From the NCBI GenBank assembly GCA_024803745.1, contig JANJXV010000002.1, positions 42,429,757 through 42,493,756 on the forward strand: 64,000 nt of DNA. Direction: 5' to 3'. A program made the position numbers and the translations under genes. This DNA is from Megascapheus bottae (taxonomy: Eukaryota > Chordata > Mammalia > Rodentia > Geomyidae). The notes beneath the pieces are model-generated. The model was not told the DNA's origin. It ran no database searches and was given only the letters and a program-made list of their open reading frames with translations. Positions 23,206-34,744 of this stretch are shown here, one piece after another. Position 1 is the stretch's first letter. The number at the start of each line of letters is the position of its first letter.

Positions 23206-23650
23206 TTTCATTTTTAAAATGTTTAATAAAAGATGTATTGAGATGTAGTTTATACACCATAAAATGCACTTTTTAGGGTTTTCAATTCTGCTGATTTGAG
23301 TATTTGATAGAGTTTTGTAATCAACATCAATACCAAATTCTACATCATTTTTATCACTCCAAGCTCCATATCCCTTAATAGTCACTCTTTACTTTCCCTG
23401 CATACTCCTATTAGACTACCAATAGACTTTCTATTCTAGTTATTTTATATAATAGTAACCACATCATTTGTAGATTATGGTGACTGGATTCTTTCACTTA
23501 GCATGTTCTCAAGCTATAAAACCAAGTCATGGCTTTTATCAGTACCTATTGCTTTTTATTGCCAAATATTATTCCACTATATGGATATACCATATTCTAT
23601 TTCTCTGTTCACTAGCTGATAGATAAGATTTATGTAAGGAAACAAGTACT
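23206..23650 (-). mobile_element. Ancient L1 (L1M-type) 3' end
   Basis: Reverse-oriented: 'cttttta...tattattccactatatgg' is the end of ORF2, and 'ttctttcacttagcatgttc' with 'gtcactctttactttcc' is the 3' UTR of old mammalian L1s shared beyond rodents. High divergence. Confidence 0.7.
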
Positions 23651-24085
23651 CAGTTCTCTTGCATGTAAATTTAAGAATAAATATAAAACTAACCAAAAAT
23701 GTTATGCCACTCTAAAGCCAAATAAAGAAGCCAGTTTGCATTGGTACAAAAAGATCTTCCAAGTGAAAATACAAGATCCAGAAGTATGTGCAGAATGATG
23801 GCAGTGTTTTAAAGGAAGGTGTTGAGAAAATGATTATATATTTTTAAATACATGGACATATAACTACATATATAACTACATATGTTTTAAAATATATGGA
23901 TTTTAGAAGAAAGGACTAGTCTATAACCATTATCTTCTATGCAGGAAGGTGAGAACTCAGAACATGACCACTGGAATCAAGAGCAGAAAAGCTTTGTGTC
24001 ATATATCTTTTTATATTTCCTGAGTCATATGAGGTTATTGCTACTTTTATCATAAATGTTAAACTTATATAAATTTTAAAACCTA
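23650..24085. other. Intronic DNA without recognised features
   Basis: Contains a small 'ctacatatataactacata' tandem near 23870. Otherwise nothing. Confidence 0.55.
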
Positions 24086-24307
24086 AGCTGGGCACCTGTG
24101 GCTCACACTTGAGGCTACTCAGGCAGCTGAGGGCTGAGGTTTGAAGTAACCCAGGCAGGAAAGTCCATGAGACTTTTATCTCTAATTAACCACCAGAAAA
24201 TCAGAAGTAGTATTGGGGCTCAAAGTGGTAGAACACTAGCCTTGATGGCAAAAGGACCCAGGGCAAAAGGGCCTGAGTTCAAGCCCCACAATCATCAACA
24301 ACAAAGA
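24086..24307 (+). mobile_element. B1-ID composite SINE
   Basis: Both halves present: 'agctgggcacctgtggctca' to 'gagttcaagccccacaatc'. Confidence 0.85.
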
Positions 24308-24334
24308 AAACTGTACAGTAGTTAATGTAAATCT

Positions 24335-24510
24335 AGCACTTACAGGTGGAGGCAGAGGGATCAAGACTTTGAGGACTGCCAAGACAATATAATGAGTTCA
24401 AGGTTAGCCTGGTGACAAAGTGCATGCCTGTCACAAAATCAAAGTCTGCTTAGCTCAGTAATAGAGAATTTGTTTAGCATGCTTAAGGAACTTAGTTCCA
24501 CACATAAAAA
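24335..24510 (+). mobile_element. Diverged B1-ID SINE
   Basis: B1-like 'gcacttacaggtggaggcag' and 'gttcaaggttagcctgg', ID-like 'agctcagtaatagagaattt'. An older copy next to a younger one. Confidence 0.65.
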
Positions 24511-24514
24511 CTTA

Positions 24515-25235
24515 TGTAATACCAAAGTTTATTTCTTTCCCAAATGATGAAAATTATTAATGACTAAGGACAAACTCTTTAAGAGTAATAATAAGCAACA
24601 CTGGACTTGAGATTTATAAAACCAAGATTTCAGCATGGGCACCCCAGCCACTAGCCATTATGCAATCCTTCTAAATTTCACTTTTCTCATTGGTAAATAT
24701 CAAACAATGACTAACTTACTGCAAGGTGCTGAGGTATATATGAGATAATATCTAATACAGCACCTAGACAGTACCAATATTGAAAAATCGAGGGAAATAT
24801 TATCCCTGTCATCTCTAGAAACAAAACCAATGATTATGAGTGTAGAAGGTAGCTAGAGATGGCCATGAGTAATAAGCTGAGTACAGAGCAGTAACATTAC
24901 AGAAATATAAAAGTAAGCAATAAAAGAGAAAAGTAATCCCATTTTACTTGAGAATTATGACCAATATTAGTTTCTGGTTTTTGCTTTTTTTTTTCTTTCC
25001 TTGCCTAAGGTTTTAGAAACACCAGAAAGTCACAATGTTAAATAAGAGGTCACAGAATAGTCTCCCTGTACTATTACTTGACAGTTGCTCCTGACATGCT
25101 CACTGGGCAAAGGGGCTGAACCAGCAAGCCCCTTTCTCCTGGCCCTACCATGAGAAAGGACTCCCTCTTCTGCCTCTGATTCTCAAGTGCTGTGATTAAA
25201 GGCATACATTCACCATGTCAAAGCTTTAAATTATG
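24515..25235. other. Intronic DNA, mostly without features
   Basis: 25110-25210 resembles an old antisense B1/Alu-like end ('ctctgattctcaagtgctg','gattaaaggc'); otherwise unique. Confidence 0.5.
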
Positions 25236-25238
25236 TAC

Positions 25239-25292
25239 CATATATATATATATATATGTGCGTGTGTGTATATATGTGTGTATATATATGTT
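25239..25292 (+). repeat. (TA)n(TG)n microsatellite
   Basis: Alternating TA and TG blocks. Confidence 0.9.
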
Positions 25293-25377
25293 TTCTTCAA
25301 ATGGATCATTTTTATATTAATTTACATTAATTTACCAAAATAATGCTGTTAACTTAATGATAATAATAAGCTGAGGA

Positions 25378-25436
25378 TGGGGAAGGCAAGAAGGCAGGAA
25401 GGCAGGAAGGAAAGAAAGAAGGGAAAGAAGAGGAAA
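25378..25436 (+). repeat. GGAA/GGCA purine-rich repeat
   Basis: Imperfect ggcaggaag units. Confidence 0.8.
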
Positions 25437-25439
25437 AAG

Positions 25440-26190
25440 ACGATCTGTTTTATGATTTAAAACACATTAATCTATTCTATTCACACCAATCAAACTGTAC
25501 ATAACATTTATTGGTATTCATTCTTGGCTTCATTGTTTGCAAAACCATATTTTTTGCGAAGGATCTGAAAGTGAGTGTTAGAGAGCTTCTCCTTTGTGTC
25601 ATAAGTCACAGTGATAAGTAACCCTCTTAGAATGAGTCAAGTAAGAGTTCTCTCTGATTCAGGAGGATGCACTACAAGTTGCTTATGACAGATCCTACAA
25701 TGATGTTTAAGTTCTAAAAGAGTGAAATCCTGTCCATCTGTGTTTACATAATCTCCAGTCCATAAGACTGATAAGGTTATTCAATATCTGTTACATTTGT
25801 CTAATAATACTTTCCATGTAGAAAGATTTTCTTGTTCACCATAAGATCCATATCCTTTTACTAAAAGAGAAAATAATCCAGTATTCCACGTGTCTTTGTT
25901 GACTTTAACATTCCCTTCATAGGGATTTAGATAAGCTAATATTTTTTGTAAAATATTATAGCTAGAAAATTACGCCTTGTTTCTGTACATTGTGTAGTAT
26001 AGGCTGTTAGCTTTCCTAGTACTTTATGCTTTGATTCCAAGAAGTCTTGTACAAGTCACTTTTTCAGATGTCAAGCTAAAGATGCACTCTCGTGTTGTGA
26101 ACTTAAGAGAATCATTCAGAGATCTTTTTAACTTCTGAAAATAAATGTATTCCACATAAAAAAAAACCAACAAAAAAAACCACATTAGCC
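25440..26190. other. Intronic DNA without recognised features
   Basis: Nothing recognised. Confidence 0.6.
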
Positions 26191-26191
26191 A

Positions 26192-26398
26192 CGGGCCAGG
26201 AGTGTGGCCTAGTGGTAAGAGTACTCAGCTAGCATGCATGAAGCCCTGGGCTCAATTCTTCAGTACTACATAATAAGAAAAAGTTGCAAGTGGCACTGTG
26301 GCTTGTGGCTCAAGTGGTAGAGCACTAGCCTTGAGCAAAAAGTGTCCAAGGACAGTGCCCAGGCCCTGCGTCAAACCCCAGCACTGAAAAAAAAAAAA
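26192..26398 (+). mobile_element. ID-like dimeric SINE
   Basis: Complete, with a 'gtggcttgtggctcaagtgg' internal repeat in the second monomer and a poly-A tail. Confidence 0.88.
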
Positions 26399-26425
26399 AG
26401 CAGTCAATCTACATAACTCCTGGAA

Positions 26426-26512
26426 TATGTACATGCATGTGGTACTGAAGAATTCAGAGTCTTTGTGCATGCTAGGTAAGCACTCTATCACTAGGCTGAA
26501 CTCCAGGCCCAA
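26426..26512 (-). mobile_element. ID-like SINE, first monomer only, inverted
   Basis: 'catgtggtactgaagaattc' to 'aggctgaactccaggccc'. It faces the previous copy tail to tail, giving an inverted pair. Confidence 0.82.
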
Positions 26513-26519
26513 ATTTTCT

Positions 26520-29500
26520 GAGTTTTAAAAAGACAAATAATCAAAAATACTTTCTGTCTCCTAAAACTTAGTACTATTTTATTATCAGGAACGCCAAAGT
26601 ACCATATTCAATTTAGATACACACATACACACAAATGATGACTGAATTAATGAATGGGCACATAGTTGATCCTGCTTAAATCAAATCAACTCATAATCTT
26701 CCAATTGACTAGAAAAATCTGACAGAAATTAAATTTCTTATGTGCAATAGAGGAATATAGTTTTAAGTCTTCTTTCTCACTTCATCTCAGCCACCTACTT
26801 TCATCATAATCTCAGTTAAATGGATGGGGCCAGTTGGTGTATTACCCTTCTTTGTCTGGCTTATCAATAGTCTTGTCAAATTTCTGCTTTGCCCTTTGGT
26901 GCAGTACTACACCTTGTCAACAGAGGGCACAGGAGAGATACAAGGCATGGCATAGCAGAGAAAGATTTTCTTCAGTTTCTTGGTATTTCTTGGGTTTCTG
27001 TTATCATGGTTGCCAGAAACATATAGGAAACCCCCAAACTACAACTTCCTCTGAACCAACTGTGGCCTGCAGTAACCCCTATAAACTGCATCTTCCAGAA
27101 AGCTGAAGCTACAAGTTCTGAATCTCAGTTTTAAATGGTAAAACTCTAATAAGTTCCTTCTTTGAGACTTATCTTCTATGACTTCAGTCATAGAAGCAGG
27201 AACTGCTCCTTGCACTTACTATTGTAATATTCCTTAGAAACTCTTCTCAACTTTCTCTTGATAGTCATTAACTATCTGTATTTTCACTGTTTAAATTCCT
27301 CTTTCTTGTCAGGACTTTAACACACACTCCTGTCATTTTTATCCCCAATATTCTCCTTAAGTTGAAGGAACATGATTTTTCAAGAACTTCATAAATTTAT
27401 AACTAATGTTTAATTATTTTTAACCTAAAAAGAAAACAATAGTTTTAAGTATCTTATTTTAATGGTCAAATATAAAAGGATCTTGTTTTCCACAGGCTAG
27501 AGGAGGAAAAGCGTACTAGGAATATATTAATCTTTGATTTTAAAGAGATGACTGTCAAGTTTGATCTTATATCCTTTGTAATTTAGCAAGTACAAGAAGT
27601 TATATAGGTTTTTTGGTCCTAATTATCAGATCTTCAGAAAAGAAGAAGCAATTACTGTACAGAACTGCCTTGTACAAGTCAATGAGCCTTGTTTTCAACT
27701 GGTCTAGGTCTAAATCAAATGCTGTCAGTCAAGCTCACCAATCCAAAACTTACTAATAAAAATGACGAAATGTGTGGCTTGCATACAGAAGTCTTTCTTT
27801 AAATTGAAATGGTAAAATTACCATTCTCATGGAGGTACACATCCAAACTGATCAAAACCTTACTGAGAATGTCTACAATGTGGTAAACACTGGATGGGGG
27901 ACTGTGGACATAAAGATAAATAAGCAAGGATGTATCTATTTCCTTAAGAATGTGGGGGAAAAAAACATTCAGTTTGGCAACTACTTAAAATATTTTCAAC
28001 TAAAGTTTGCTTCTCTATCAGCTGAACAAGATAATACAGAAACATCTAAGGCAGAAAAATACAACAAGTTTAACAACTGTTGCAATTTAAATGTTAACAG
28101 TTTAAATTGCTGCAATTTCCTAAAGGCCTCAGGGAAAGGAAGAAAAATAGAGCCAAGATTCTTTCCTTTAGTGAGCTCATAATAAGAGTTAGAAGTACAA
28201 ACATGTAACCCCTCTAAATTAACACACAGCTTTTTTCCACATTAGTTAAATGCAAAAAAATGCTAGAACACAAAGAAATAGCAATGAATTCTGACTCAGG
28301 GAGGCTGAGAACATTTGGTTAAGTCTTGAAAAGTAGACAGGTCATGTGAAGGACATAAAGGAGCAACTATTGCACAAGCAAAGATTCAGGAAGAGATTTC
28401 AATAGTGTGGGACAATTTGAATTGATAGGTGTGTTTGGAATACAAAGCCCTAAGCAGGTGCAGAGGGGGAAAAGGGTAGCAGTTAAAAAAAGAAAAAAAA
28501 GAACAACAACAATAAATATGACAAATTTTTTAAATAGGTGATCACATATCTCCTCAAAGCTTCAATAAAGCAGCACAGTATCAATTGAAGATGACTATAG
28601 CCTTAATAGTATTCCCTTTTAGTTGCCGAGGGAGTCCAGTTATTAGTGTTCATGAATGAAATTCACTTACACCAAAGCATATAGTAAGCCAAGTCTTTAA
28701 GTATTGGGGTGATCCTCAGTAATAACACTTGTGATTTAAAGGAAGTCTTAATGTACACCTGCTCTGGCACCATGCCCATTCAGAAGCCTTTGCCTATCAT
28801 TCTATATAGGCAAACCAAGAGGTAAGGTTTAAGAAAAAAACTACTGAAACTTCTGGACACATTTTATTCACCTCAATTAGGACTGATAGAATGTTTTTCG
28901 CCAAATGCAAGTCAATTATTTATTTCAAAAATTAAAGTTTTAACCAAACAATTTGGATTTATAAAGTACACAAATAATCTGCCTATAAAAATCTAATATG
29001 CTCAAATAAGAAATAATGACTGGATTCTTGCTGCTAGAACATTTAACACGATAGGATAAGTGGTCTCTCTACTTTTCCATATGAAGCTGTTGCTACATAT
29101 GGGAAGCTTGTATTCTTCAGCTTGTATTCTATTGTCTCTTTTCATAGAAACTTAAGATACTTCACCAGCTTTACTTTACTTGTTCATCATTCCATCTCCA
29201 TAAAAGTAGGTGTTGAAAGGAAAAATAAGATTTTACCAAAAGGTAAAACTCAAAAGAGAATAAGAGATCTGGCAAATCTAGACATTAAATCTAATCACTA
29301 GCACAACACTCGCAATATTTTTTTTTATAATAGGTAAACTGACTAAGACAGAAATTGAAGAAGTAAGACAAAATATGACAGGTCCATCGCCTTCCAGGTA
29401 GATACACAGGAAGCATTAAGAGTCAGGGAACATGGCAGACCATGTCATACCAATAAATGCTATAGTTCATACTGAGCCTACCTCTGACCACCACGAACCC

Positions 29501-29842
29501 AGCACTATACTGCACAGCATGGGGAGAGAAGAAAGGACAGTAGGTTCAAATACATTAAAGAATCAGATTCTTTGATCTTGCAAGATCCCTCAAGATCTTT
29601 ACCTGCTAATTTATAAAAGGAAAAAACAATTATATGGCATTCCTTAATCTTGTTTTGCCACAGTACCCTATACCCTCCCACCCTATACTTGTGGAACAGA
29701 AGTATTTGCTAATATCTCCCACACCACTATCTCAGAGGACAGGAAAGTTCGATGAAAAACTCATTAGGAGGTAAGATGATCTACAACAATAGAAAATTCA
29801 CATGGAACTTTTATTTAAGAGAAACAAGGATGCATTCATTAC
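26520..29842. other. Repeat-poor intronic DNA before exon e
   Basis: 3.3 kb without young SINE or L1. 26880-27100 and 27880-28440 have the look of very old interspersed repeats (for example 'aacagagggcac'; 'aggagcaactattgcacaagc'). I cannot assign a family. The 117-codon plus-strand frame at 27829-28182 is not supported as a gene. Confidence 0.5.
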
Positions 29843-30042
29843 CTGCTGGTGGTCATCTCTGTAACACTCTTGTTGCACCATTTCCAACAGATTTAGGGCC
29901 AGCTGCTGCCTAGAAGGAGCTTCTTCCACGGCCATACAGTCTTCCAAGGCAGGAGAAGATAATATCTGCAGGAGGGGTATCACGAGCAGCAAGGATGATT
30001 TGGGGATTTTCTGACCCTCAGCACAAGAGAGGAGCTTCAAAG
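29843..30042 (-). CDS. FOCAD: FOCAD coding exon e (about residues 332-398)
   Basis: This 200-base exon has acceptor ggtgattAG and donor GTAATG. After the two bases that complete Ala, it encodes 66 codons including GQKIPKSSLLLVIPLLQILS, then VEEAPSRQQLALNLLEM and ECYRDDHQQ. The recalled human exon has 67 codons. The missing residue is in the acidic stretch, VDEEGPS in human against VEEAPS here. This in-frame loss in a loop-like segment does not disturb the frame. The exon ends in phase 0. Confidence 0.95.
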
Positions 30043-30336
30043 CTAATCACCAAAGCAATAAGAATTCACATGTTTAATTAATATCATAGTGACACAACAT
30101 ACTATTTTAACAGTGATACCAGCAGAATGTTTCCTTGCCCCTTTACAACTGAGTCAAATATACAATAGGATGATGCATTTCATCATAAAAAGGAAATAAG
30201 TGTAACATAAAAAAGTGTTGTCTAAAATGAGCTTGTAATGTATATAGCTGAAAAGGGGTAATACTTTTAGATTAGATATCATAAAGTATCAACCAACTGC
30301 TTCATATTCGATGTGAATTAAAAATATACAATTTAA

Positions 30337-30523
30337 GTGGGGAACACAGTGAACTTACTCTTATAATCCTAGCCACTCAGGAGACTTAAGAGCTGAGGCT
30401 CACAATTTGAAGCCAGCCCAGAGAGAAGTCTGTGAAACTTTTGTCTCCAGTGAACCAAAATGCCAGAAATGGAGCTGTAGCTCATGTGGTAAAGCAGAAA
30501 AACTCAGAAACAGTAGCCAGGCA
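30337..30523 (+). mobile_element. B1-ID composite SINE, diverged
   Basis: 'ttataatcctagccactcag' and 'ggagctgtagctcatgtggt'. Confidence 0.75.
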
Positions 30524-30829
30524 ATATATGTACACTATATACACATAGAATACAACTCAATATTTGTCTTGTATAGCCTCTCAGATCATACACATAGACA
30601 ACAGTCAAAAAAAAAACCACGGGATAACAAAAACAAGATATAGGCCTTTACAAATCAGATGAAAATTATATTAGCAGATGTTTAAGAGAGTGGCATTATG
30701 AAGAACCATCTTTCAGATATAAGTGCTAAAAAGTACATCACAAAAATCCCAAAGTTCATAACCACCCTACCCATGAAACCTTTCTTTAATAAGTAGTTCT
30801 TTCTTTTAACTTAAAAAGTCAACTTACAC

Positions 30830-31322
30830 TTAGAAAAAATCATATTAAGTGAAATAAGCCAGACTCAAAGGAACATAGGCTCAATGGTTTCCATCATTTG
30901 TCATAATCAGTAGAAACCTTGGGCTCTCCTAGCAGAGATTTGCAATAGAGCAAAACCTAGATACATAAGGCCATATAGTATGATGCTAAATGAAAGGACC
31001 TCTAGGATATAGAAACAAAAGCCATATAATGAGTGATTGCTGTCCTTTACATACTATGTTATCTCTCATCTCTTTTGCTGTCCCTTGGTTATCTCATATT
31101 GTTACAGTATCTCACTTTGTTATCTGATATATTTGGATATATTTGTATTTGGTTATTTGAAATTGGATAAGGAAGGGGGGGAAACAAGATGAGGGGTGAG
31201 GGTCGGGGGGAGGGAAATGGGGACCAAGACATGAGAAAAGGTATCAATGTATGTGAATTAATGCACCTTCTATCTAGAAAATATAATGTAACCCTTCTAT
31301 TAATTACAATAAAAATATATTT
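30830..31322 (+). mobile_element. 5'-truncated L1 3' end with target duplication
   Basis: Perfect 19-bp repeats ttaaaaagtcaacttacac (30811-30829, 31323-31341). It begins at the very end of ORF2 ('aaaatcatattaagtgaaat') and carries the whole 3' UTR. Confidence 0.92.
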
Positions 31323-31785
31323 TTAAAAAGTCAACTTACACATCAGAAACATGCACACAGATGTGTAGCAACTTAGTGCATAGCTATCCCACCAGAAACT
31401 ATTAAGGAATAAGTTAAGATGTGAGTTCACTATGATAACAAGTTTCCTAAAGGTTATTAGATGAACCCTGGTTTGCTGAAGGATGTTATTCACAGGCTTT
31501 AAAGCCATCTTATCAAAGTAATCAACTGATTTCCCTACTACACCAAATAAAAAACTTACTATCCTTAAATAATGATGAGTTACCATATTTTATTTTAAAC
31601 TATTAAGAACCCTAAATATTATTCCAATACTACTTTTTTGTCTATTACTCTTAATCCATAATTCTTCTTGAGATATTATGAAGTTCCACCATTTTTATTG
31701 AAACAGGCAATGTACAGACTACAAATATTGGACTATTTCATAGTTTTCCCAGGTACTTCAATAAGTTGCTATTCATAATCAAATC

Positions 31786-31960
31786 TAGGAAGTAGCACTG
31801 TAGCTCGAAGTGATAGAGCACTAACCTTGAGCAAAAGAACTCAGTGATAGTGCACAGGCCTGGAGCTCAAGCCTCCTCAACCCCAGCCAAAAAAACTGAA
31901 TGTGGCAGAGCACTAGGCTTGAGCGAAGAGTTCATGACCAACCAAAGAAAAGCAAAAAAA
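31786..31960 (+). mobile_element. ID-like right-half SINE fragment
   Basis: 'gtagctcgaagtgatagagc' and 'caggcctggagctcaagcct', followed by a second partial ID unit 'ggcagagcactaggcttgag'. Confidence 0.7.
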
Positions 31961-32085
31961 AATGTAGGAAAATCAACATATTGTGCCACTATACAATTTA
32001 CAACATTACTACAAGGTAATAATGCATTTTAAAGGTGTGCTTTGTTTGTCAATTTTCCAGATCCAGTAACATATCTTTATGATAC

Positions 32086-32163
32086 TTTTTTGCACAGTAC
32101 TGAGGATTCATTTCAGTGTCTTTCACATGCTGATTAACAGCCTACCACTGACCTAAATCCCAG
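32086..32163 (-). mobile_element. Old ID-like fragment
   Basis: 'agtactgaggattcatttca' and 'cctaccactgacctaaatcc' in reverse orientation. Confidence 0.5.
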
Positions 32164-32209
32164 AATCACACTATATAAACCTGAGCATTTTTGCCTCCCC
32201 TTTACTTTC

Positions 32210-32212
<3 letters not shown>

Positions 32213-32243
<31 letters not shown>

Positions 32244-32260
32244 AAGAAAAGAAAAAAAAA
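32213..32260 (+). repeat. Poly-A tract
   Basis: About 27 A, then GAAAA-type interruptions. It precedes the SINE at 32276. Confidence 0.9.
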
Positions 32261-32275
32261 AAGCACTGGGTTGAA

Positions 32276-32613
32276 GCTGAGTGCTGCAGCTCAGGCAGGA
32301 AGCGATCTCATGGCCTGGTGGCATGCACCTTGTTCTGGTCTCAGACTGGTCCTTGCCCTGACTCTGGTTAAGTTGTACCTGTAATTCTAGTTATTCAGGA
32401 GGCTGAGATCTGAGGATCAAGGTTCAAAGCCAGCCTGGGCATTAAACAATGTGAGACTCTTATCTCCAATTAACTTCTAGAAAATGGGAAGTGGAGCCAA
32501 GGCTCAAGGGATAGGGCAATAGCCCTTGAGCTGAAGATCTCAGGGACAGAGCCCAGGCCCAGAGTTCAAGCCCCATAACCACCACCACACCCCCACCAAA
32601 AAAAAAAAAAAAA
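32276..32613 (+). mobile_element. B1-ID SINE with foreign 5' extension
   Basis: Flanked by cactgggttgaa (32264-32275) and cagtgggttgaa (32615-32626), one mismatch. The first ~100 bp (32276-32375) is not SINE sequence (gcaggaagcgatctcatggc). The B1-like half starts only near 32376 (acctgtaattctagttattc). Confidence 0.75.
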
Positions 32614-33050
32614 AACAGTGGGTTGAATATTAGCAAATAAACATTACCCTCTATTAGTTCTAGCTCATGCATACAATAAGAAAATATAGTTTGCATTAAA
32701 TCTGTTCAATGTAGCATCAGTAATGAAAGTTTTAAAACAAATACAACCTGCTAAATAATTTCTTTCAAAAGTTTTACATCAGCGTTTCTAATTTCAGCAT
32801 ACAATTGTGACAAAAGATGCCCTCAAAAGATTTACAAATGTCTACTTCAGCATGATTTATATTATAACCTAATCGTCACGCAAGATACTGGGTAAATAAT
32901 GGGATATATAATCTTATATGGGTAATACCGAAGAACTAATTTTAAAACAGAAACTCAAACTATACAAGATAGCCTACTATACAGTTCAATTGATAGCTGG
33001 TAACAGCTGTTATTTTCATATTTGACTGTATTAAGTGTATTTTTATTTAC

Positions 33051-33138
33051 CTAGATTCAAGATTGGCTTTTGTTGACTAGCTGGAGTCTGTAGAAGAAGT
33101 AAAGCTATTCCAATTATGACCAATTCCACAGGAAAATC
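33051..33138 (-). CDS. FOCAD: FOCAD coding exon d (about residues 303-331)
   Basis: A short 88-base exon: acceptor attttctAG, 29 codons plus one base, donor GTAAAT. It reads DFPVELVIIGIALLLLQTPA followed by SQQKPILNL, with no difference from the human segment as I recall it. This makes it the most conserved exon here. The extra G at its end pairs with CT at the start of the next exon to make an Ala codon. It is too short to appear in a length-filtered ORF list and was found by reading the intron between its neighbours. Confidence 0.95.
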
Positions 33139-33368
33139 CTAGAAAATAATAATAAATTAAGGGGGGGCAAAAAAAGTTATCAAAGAGGTTCCAGAACTTT
33201 GGCTATATGTACTTAATGTGAACAATTACAAGCTTATTACACAAAAGTATTTATACAAGTCTGGGCTACTAAAGAAAGAAGTAGTAGATATTACCAAATC
33301 AGAAATAAATTCAAGATATATCACCAAAAACAAGATGCTTAAGCCAAAATAACAAAAGGAAAATCTTT

Positions 33369-33715
33369 TTTTTTGGATTCTACATATTCTTTTATTGTAA
33401 TGTATAGAGGGGTCAGTTATATTCGACAGGTGCATTATTTCTCACACACTGATACCCCTTCTCATGTTTTTGTCCCCATTCCCCTCCCCCACCCATTCCC
33501 AATCATCTTATTTTCCCCCTTCCCTTTTCTATTTCAAATAAACAAACGTTATAGTATCTGACTTTGTTGCCTGGCATATTGTATATACAATATGAGATTA
33601 AGCAAAGGGCAACAAAAGAGAAGAGAAATAACATAGTACATTAAGAACAACAATCACACAATATAAAACTCTTGTTTGTATGTCCTGAAGATCCTTTTAT
33701 TTAGGCTCCTCATAT
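33369..33715 (-). mobile_element. L1 3' end, distal copy of a double unit
   Basis: Reverse-oriented 3' UTR with the T-run at 33366-33374 as its A-tail. Flanking 'caaaaggaaaatcttt' (33353-33368) matches 34217-34232 at 15 of 16 bases. It contains the microinversion at 33549-33589. Confidence 0.85.
33549..33589 (+). other. 41-bp microinversion inside the L1 3' UTR
   Basis: Both flanks run minus-strand, but these 41 bases read plus-strand (tatctgactttgttgcctgg). Reversing them restores the order seen in the other L1 ends (compare 36945-37005). Confidence 0.8.
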
Positions 33716-33894
33716 TAGAATTATACATTTGATGGGCAGGAAAACTGAAGCTCAGAAGCATTTAAGGACTCAACCAAAGGTGAGCGATGCAACATTATCA
33801 CTCATTAAATTTTAGTGAGAGGTGAGATCATTTGAGATCTACTTTGTTAAAAACAAACTTTGATGATGGGTACTAATTGAAGTTAATTATTTTG
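33716..33894 (-). other. Non-L1 segment between two L1 ends
   Basis: About 180 bp of non-repetitive DNA between two same-strand L1 3' ends. If the outer repeats are a target duplication, it was carried as a 3' transduction. Confidence 0.5.
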
Positions 33895-34216
33895 TTTTTT
33901 ATATATATATTTTATTGTAATTAATAAAAGGGTTACATGATATTTGCCAGATAGAAGGTGCATTAATTCACATATATTGATACCCTTTCACATGTCTTGG
34001 TACCCATTACCCTCCCCCCCACCCCCCCACCCATCTTGGTTTTCCCCCCTTCCCTATCAAATTTCAAATAACCAAATACAAATAAATTCAATATATCAGA
34101 TAACAAAGTTAGATATGGTTACAATATGAGATACCCAAGGGACAGCAAAGGAGATGAGAGATAACATTGTACATTAAGGACAACAATCATTCATTATATG
34201 GCTTTTGTTTCAATAT
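33895..34216 (-). mobile_element. L1 3' end, proximal copy of a double unit
   Basis: Reverse-oriented; its 3' tip is 'ttttattgtaattaataaaa' and its 5' break is at 'ggcttttgtttcaatatc', next to the 16-bp repeat at 34217. Confidence 0.88.
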
Positions 34217-34465
34217 CAAAAGGAAAACCTTTAACACAAACTGACAAGTCATCAAAACAGTCCCTGTTGGTACAGCATTGAAATTACCCAAAATACTGAA
34301 TTTAAAAACAATTTGTTTATGAAAATAGCACAAATTTTCTATGTACCGAAAAGGCATGATCCACCTATATAACATATATTATAAATTTCATTAAAATATT
34401 TACCATATTACTATAATGAAAGAAATATTTGTATGAGAGAAATATATTTTAAATTAGTAATTTAT

Positions 34466-34732
34466 TGCAGGGTGCAGTGGCTCATGCCTGTAATCCTAGC
34501 TACTCAGGAAGCTGATATCTGAGGAACCACGTTCAAAGCCAGCCCAGGCACTAAATTCCATAAGACTCTTACCTCCAATTAACCACTAGAAAAAGGGAAG
34601 TTAGGTGGTAGCCTTGGGCTGAAGAGCTCAGGGACAACACCTAGTCCCAAGGGGTAGGGTGGTAGCCTTGAGTTCAAGGGCTCAGGGACAGCACCCAGGC
34701 CCAAAGTTCAAAGCCCATGACAAAAAAAATAA
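34466..34732 (+). mobile_element. B1-ID SINE with duplicated right arm and target duplication
   Basis: Perfect repeats agtaatttat (34456-34465, 34733-34742). The block 'ggtggtagccttg...gagctcagggaca' occurs twice, as at 10137-10427. Confidence 0.9.
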
Positions 34733-34744
34733 AGTAATTTATGA

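Larger units (their letters stand above)
22359..29842 (-). other. FOCAD: FOCAD intron between exons e and f (7,484 bp)
   Basis: GT...AG intron. It has an ancient L1 3' end (23206-23650), two B1-ID SINEs, one ID-like SINE with an inverted half copy, and a TA/TG microsatellite. From 26520 to 29842 there are no young repeats. 27880-28440 resembles very old mammalian interspersed repeats but cannot be classified by eye. Confidence 0.85.
30043..33050 (-). other. FOCAD: FOCAD intron between exons d and e (3,008 bp)
   Basis: GT...AG intron with one L1 3' end bounded by 19-bp repeats, an old and a chimeric SINE, and a long poly-A tract at 32213-32260. 31342-31785 and 32630-33050 show no recognisable repeat. 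Confidence 0.85.

Noticed and set aside
27829..28182. 117-codon plus-strand open frame
   Set aside because: Intronic, no recognisable domain, low-complexity Asn/Lys-rich peptide expected from AT-rich DNA, no splice or promoter context.
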